Shown here: positions 5,944-8,322 of the stretch, piece by piece
Numbering within the stretch: position 1 is the stretch's first letter
Layout of the letters: the number at the start of each line of letters is the position of its first letter
Origin: Haloferacaceae archaeon
GTDB taxonomy: Archaea; Halobacteriota; Halobacteria; Halobacteriales; Haloferacaceae
Assembly: GCA_018609965.1 (NCBI GenBank)
Contig: JAHENP010000279.1
Location: forward strand, 1 to 8,322
Direction of reading: 5' to 3'
DNA: 8,322 bases
Made by a program: the position numbers and the translations under genes
Notes under the pieces: generated by a model
What the model saw: the letters and a program-made list of their open reading frames with translations, nothing else
What the model was told of the DNA's origin: nothing
Databases searched by the model: none

Positions 5944-7134
5944 TCGTGGATCGGTTCCCGTCGTCGACAGCCGCACACCGAGATACGTGCCGGCGACAAG
6001 CAGGAGTCCGGCGAGTCCGAACAGAACGGTCCCGGACGCGAAGGCGTCGGTCGCCCATCCGACCGCAACACGGAGCGGAATGCCGACAGTCGAGTACACC
6101 AACGCGACAACACTCAACCCGGTCGCACGGCTGACTGCAGAGAGTTCGTCGTTGATCAACTGCCCGGCCAACGGCTTCACCAGCCGTTGGAGGCCACGCA
6201 TGACGACGAACCCCGGCACGACAGCCAGCGTCACCACACCGCCGACACCCAACGCGACCGCGACGACGAACGGGGCCAGGATCAGCGTGCGTTCCGTTCC
6301 GACGCGTTCCTCGACCCACCCGGTGAGGTAGCTGATCCCCGCACCGAGACCGGTGAAGACCGCGTACAGCCACCCGATCTGTGCCTCCGGAACGCCGGCA
6401 GCGACACTCAGCGGTTGGACCAACACGGCGTTCGTCGTCGTCGCGACCCCGAAGAACAGTGCCAACCCGATCACCGCGTCCCGGAGACGCGGCTGTGTCA
6501 ACTCCTCGGTGAGGACCGACCTGATCGTCGCGAAATCGAGATTGTCGTCTTCGTCGTCGTCCGTCGGCGACGGCTCACGAAACGTCAGGACGGCGAGGAA
6601 GCTGACTGCTGTCGTCACGGCGGTCGCGAGGTACGCGAGCCCGTAGTCGATCTGACCGAGGTAGCCGCCGGCGACGGAGGTCAGGCTCATCACAATCAGG
6701 AGTGCAGTCTGTCCCCGACCAGAGACGTGTGCGTAGTCGTCCTCACGATCCATCTCCGACAGCGTGTCGTACAGCCACGCCCCCGAGGTTCCGGACCGAA
6801 ACGAGATTCCGAGGACGAACGTCGCCTGCGCGAAAACGAACGCCGGGAAGGTCCCCGCGAGAGCGAAGACGAGTGAGCCGGCTGTCATCAGCCCCGCGGA
6901 CAACAGGAGGCTGTTGCGCCGTCCGAGCCTGTCGGCAGCGTAGCCGCTCGGAATCTCCGCGAGGAGTGTCACGACGGTTCCGGCAGCGACCACGAGCCCG
7001 ATCTCACCGAAGCTCAACCCCCGAGACCGGAACATGAGAACATCGACGGGAATGTGAAATCCACCCCAAGCTGTTGCGACGTAGAGGTAGTATTTCATGA
7101 TCGGCACCGGAGGGGTTCGATACTGCCCGAACAC
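5932..7134 (-). CDS. Major facilitator superfamily (MFS) transporter
   Basis: This 400-residue membrane protein has about 12 hydrophobic segments, for example around 41-62, 76-93, 97-112, 142-157, 164-185, 219-234, 252-270, 282-307, 336-358 and 366-388. The MFS motif A appears between the second and third helices as GYAADRLGRR (64-73). A very acidic central loop (187-199, SPTDDDEDDNLD) separates the two six-helix halves. MFS proteins are secondary transporters; the sequence gives no substrate, although efflux carriers share this general pattern. The GTG at 7134 is chosen because a strong TATA box lies 23-30 bases upstream. An ATG at 7098 (residue 13) is the alternative and would place the N-terminus directly before helix 1 (MKYYLYVATAWGG). 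Dyad symmetries upstream suggest regulated expression. Length is normal. Confidence 0.9.
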   Translation of the reverse strand: MFGQYRTPPVPIMKYYLYVATAWGGFHIPVDVLMFRSRGLSFGEIGLVVAAGTVVTLLAEIPSGYAADRLGRRNSLLLSAGLMTAGSLVFALAGTFPAFVFAQATFVLGISFRSGTSGAWLYDTLSEMDREDDYAHVSGRGQTALLIVMSLTSVAGGYLGQIDYGLAYLATAVTTAVSFLAVLTFREPSPTDDDEDDNLDFATIRSVLTEELTQPRLRDAVIGLALFFGVATTTNAVLVQPLSVAAGVPEAQIGWLYAVFTGLGAGISYLTGWVEERVGTERTLILAPFVVAVALGVGGVVTLAVVPGFVVMRGLQRLVKPLAGQLINDELSAVSRATGLSVVALVYSTVGIPLRVAVGWATDAFASGTVLFGLAGLLLVAGTYLGVRLSTTGTDPRPSD

Positions 7135-7156
7135 ACTACACTGTTCACTTTTAGAC

Positions 7157-7164
7157 TATATAAA
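7157..7164 (-). promoter_or_regulatory. Strong TATA box of the MFS gene
   Basis: TTTATATA on the minus strand is the best TATA match in the window and lies 23-30 bases before the GTG at 7134. It supports leaderless initiation at that GTG. The preceding bases (GCGGTA) occupy the BRE position but do not resemble a purine-rich BRE closely. Confidence 0.7.
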
Positions 7165-7173
7165 TACCGCGTA

Positions 7174-7195
7174 CTGTTGCAACAGCCGACGGCTG
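7174..7195. promoter_or_regulatory. Two overlapping palindromes upstream of the MFS TATA box
   Basis: CTGTTGCAACAG (7174-7185) is a perfect 12-bp palindrome. It shares its last three bases with CAGCCG-A-CGGCTG (7183-7195), a 13-base dyad with one central base. The first lies 9 bases upstream of the MFS TATA box, next to the BRE position, where archaeal regulators often bind. A dimeric helix-turn-helix regulator is the likely reader if it is an operator. No regulator gene is adjacent. An RNA hairpin at the 3' end of the MutS-like transcript is an alternative. Confidence 0.45.
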
Positions 7196-7219
7196 GCATA
7201 CCCCTGTGGGTTCGTATGC
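7196..7219. repeat. Inverted repeat GCATAC-N12-GTATGC
   Basis: Six-base arms at 7196-7201 and 7214-7219 flank 12 bases that contain a smaller CCC...GGG pairing. It starts directly after the two palindromes at 7174-7195 and is followed by the 8-bp palindrome GTGTACAC (7224-7231). It could be part of the same operator region or a 3' hairpin of the MutS-like gene, which ends 50 bases away. Confidence 0.4.
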
Positions 7220-7268
7220 GCCCGTGTACACACCGAACGACAGCGATACACCGCCGGGCCTCGCCGTC

Positions 7269-8322
7269 TCAGAACTTCTCCAACAACGACGCGTAAAACG
7301 AGCCCTCCCCGCCGTCGGACGCGTCCGAGAGCTTCTCGACGATCAGCTCCGGCGTCGACCGCGCGAGGTGGTTCTTCTTCGGTGAGCGGTCGACGACCAA
7401 CTCCCCGTCTTCCAGCCCGAGCGCCTCGATCCCGTCGACGGCCACGTCGAAGCCGGCCGTCTCGCGGATCTCGCGGGCCATGTGGGAGACGAACACCGCG
7501 GTCGTCCCCTGGTCGTGGAGCCGTTCGAGGATGCCCGCGATGATCTTCGCCGACGCCCCCGGCTCCGTGATCGACTCCAGTTCGTCGACCAACACGAGCC
7601 GGCCGTCCGCGCCGGTCGCCAACGCCCCGAACTCCCGGAGCGTCGACTCGAACGCGCCGGCGTCGAGTGTCCCCTGCGACTTGGCGTAGTAGTGGAGCCC
7701 CGACACGCGCCGGAGCGTGGCCGCCTCGGCCGGGACGGGGAGTCCCATGTGGCCGAGCGTCGCGACGAGCCCAACCAGATCCAACGTCGAGGTCTTTCCG
7801 CCGGAGTTCACCCCCGAGAGGATCGTGACACCGTCAACCCCGTAGTCGACCGGCTCGACGGCCTCGAACGGCTCGTCGAGCAACGGCGACCGACCGCCCT
7901 CGATTGCGACCCCCGACTCGTCGACCGCGGCCGGCTCGGCGGTGAGCGGGTCAGCCGTGTCGGCGGCGTCGAGTGTAACTGTGTCTGTATCGCCCGCGTC
8001 TGCGTCGACTGCGTCCGCCGGCGACCGGGTGAGCGTCCCACCGTCGCCGGCGATCGCCTCTGCGGCCGTCTCCGTCGGGTCGTCCGGGACAGCGCTGCCG
8101 ACGAACGACGGGAGCACACAGTCGAAGTCGGCCGCGAACTGCGCGACCGCCAACTCCACGTCCAACTCCAACGCGTCCGTCACGAGCCGCTCGGCGGCCG
8201 GCCAGAGATCGGCGATCTCCTCGGCGAGATCCGCCTTGAGTCGTGCGCTGCGGCGGTCGCGGGTCGCCTTCAGCTCCGTGCGGAGCCGGGCGAGCGGTTC
8301 CTCGTTGTGTTCGACCGGGAAC
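7269..8322 (-). CDS. MutS-like ATPase (MutS5/MutS2-related), N-terminus missing
   Basis: The reading frame stays open to the right edge, so 350 C-terminal residues are visible and the start is outside; an internal GTG at 8183 is not the start. Visible residues 1-80 (FPVEHNEEPLARLRTELKAT onward, then DFDCVLPSFVG) are helical, as in the MutS core/clamp region. The ABC-type ATPase domain follows: Walker A GVNSGGKTSTLD (about 170-181), signature region ESTLREFGALATG (about 225-237), Walker B RLVLVDELE (about 241-249), and the switch His in FVSHMAREI (His at 280). The Walker A reads SGGKT where mismatch-repair MutS has MGGKS, which fits the MutS5/MutS2-like branch rather than MutS1. Residues about 80-138 are an Asp/Ala/Thr-rich low-complexity insert. 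No Smr nuclease domain follows, as the protein ends SFYASLLEKF. A role in DNA repair or recombination is inferred from the family. Confidence 0.85.
   Translation of the reverse strand, partial: FPVEHNEEPLARLRTELKATRDRRSARLKADLAEEIADLWPAAERLVTDALELDVELAVAQFAADFDCVLPSFVGSAVPDDPTETAAEAIAGDGGTLTRSPADAVDADAGDTDTVTLDAADTADPLTAEPAAVDESGVAIEGGRSPLLDEPFEAVEPVDYGVDGVTILSGVNSGGKTSTLDLVGLVATLGHMGLPVPAEAATLRRVSGLHYYAKSQGTLDAGAFESTLREFGALATGADGRLVLVDELESITEPGASAKIIAGILERLHDQGTTAVFVSHMAREIRETAGFDVAVDGIEALGLEDGELVVDRSPKKNHLARSTPELIVEKLSDASDGGEGSFYASLLEKF

Noticed and set aside
5821..6876. Long open frame (351 codons) on the plus strand opposite the MFS gene
   Set aside because: The product is rich in Arg, Gln and Asp repeats without a fold-like pattern, and the opposite strand encodes a clear 12-helix transporter with motif A.
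7269..8183. GTG at 8183 as the start of the MutS-like protein
   Set aside because: The frame stays open upstream to the window edge with a helical, charged sequence typical of the protein's middle, so the gene simply continues outside.
1..8322. CRISPR array, insertion sequence, tRNA or rRNA gene
   Set aside because: No regularly spaced repeats, transposase motif, terminal inverted repeats, or cloverleaf or rRNA-like sequence was seen in the non-coding stretches, which are all under 170 bases.

Overview
The window is from a haloarchaeon. The base composition is GC-rich, the predicted proteins are strongly acidic (many Asp and Glu, few Lys), and several genes have an archaeal TATA-like box 24-31 bases before the start codon, the arrangement of leaderless haloarchaeal mRNAs. 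The families also fit: PDCD5-like DNA-binding protein, an archaeal PP-loop protein, Orc1/Cdc6, a VapBC pair and a MutS5-like ATPase. I cannot name the genus.

Layout. Bases 1-245 (-) hold the start of an unrecognised protein cut by the window edge. It diverges from a two-gene (+) unit: a PDCD5-family protein (329-685) and, 7 bases later, a PP-loop ATPase-like protein (693-1286). A cytochrome P450 gene (1290-2561, -) converges on this unit with 3 bases between stop codons. From 2562 to 2733 lies a divergent promoter region between the P450 and an M29-family aminopeptidase (2734-3834, +). From there to the right edge everything is on the minus strand: a VapC-like PIN toxin and its AbrB-type antitoxin (3866-4573), an Orc1/Cdc6 AAA+ protein (4631-5773), an MFS transporter (5932-7134) and a MutS-like ATPase (7269 to beyond 8322).

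How the genes relate. Most are independent haloarchaeal housekeeping or metabolic genes with their own promoters, not one pathway. The tight units are PDCD5/PP-loop (probably co-transcribed) and vapBC (stop and start codons touch). Cdc6 and the MutS-like protein both concern DNA, but the MFS gene with its own strong TATA box lies between them, and I see no clear replication-origin repeat array.

I did not find a convincing undescribed multi-gene system. The points most worth checking are a run of four consecutive dyad symmetries just upstream of the MFS promoter, a TATA box suggesting that vapB starts at an internal GTG, a low-complexity acidic insert next to the ATPase core of the MutS-like protein, and the orphan-looking Cdc6 gene. 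No rRNA, tRNA, CRISPR array or insertion sequence was seen.
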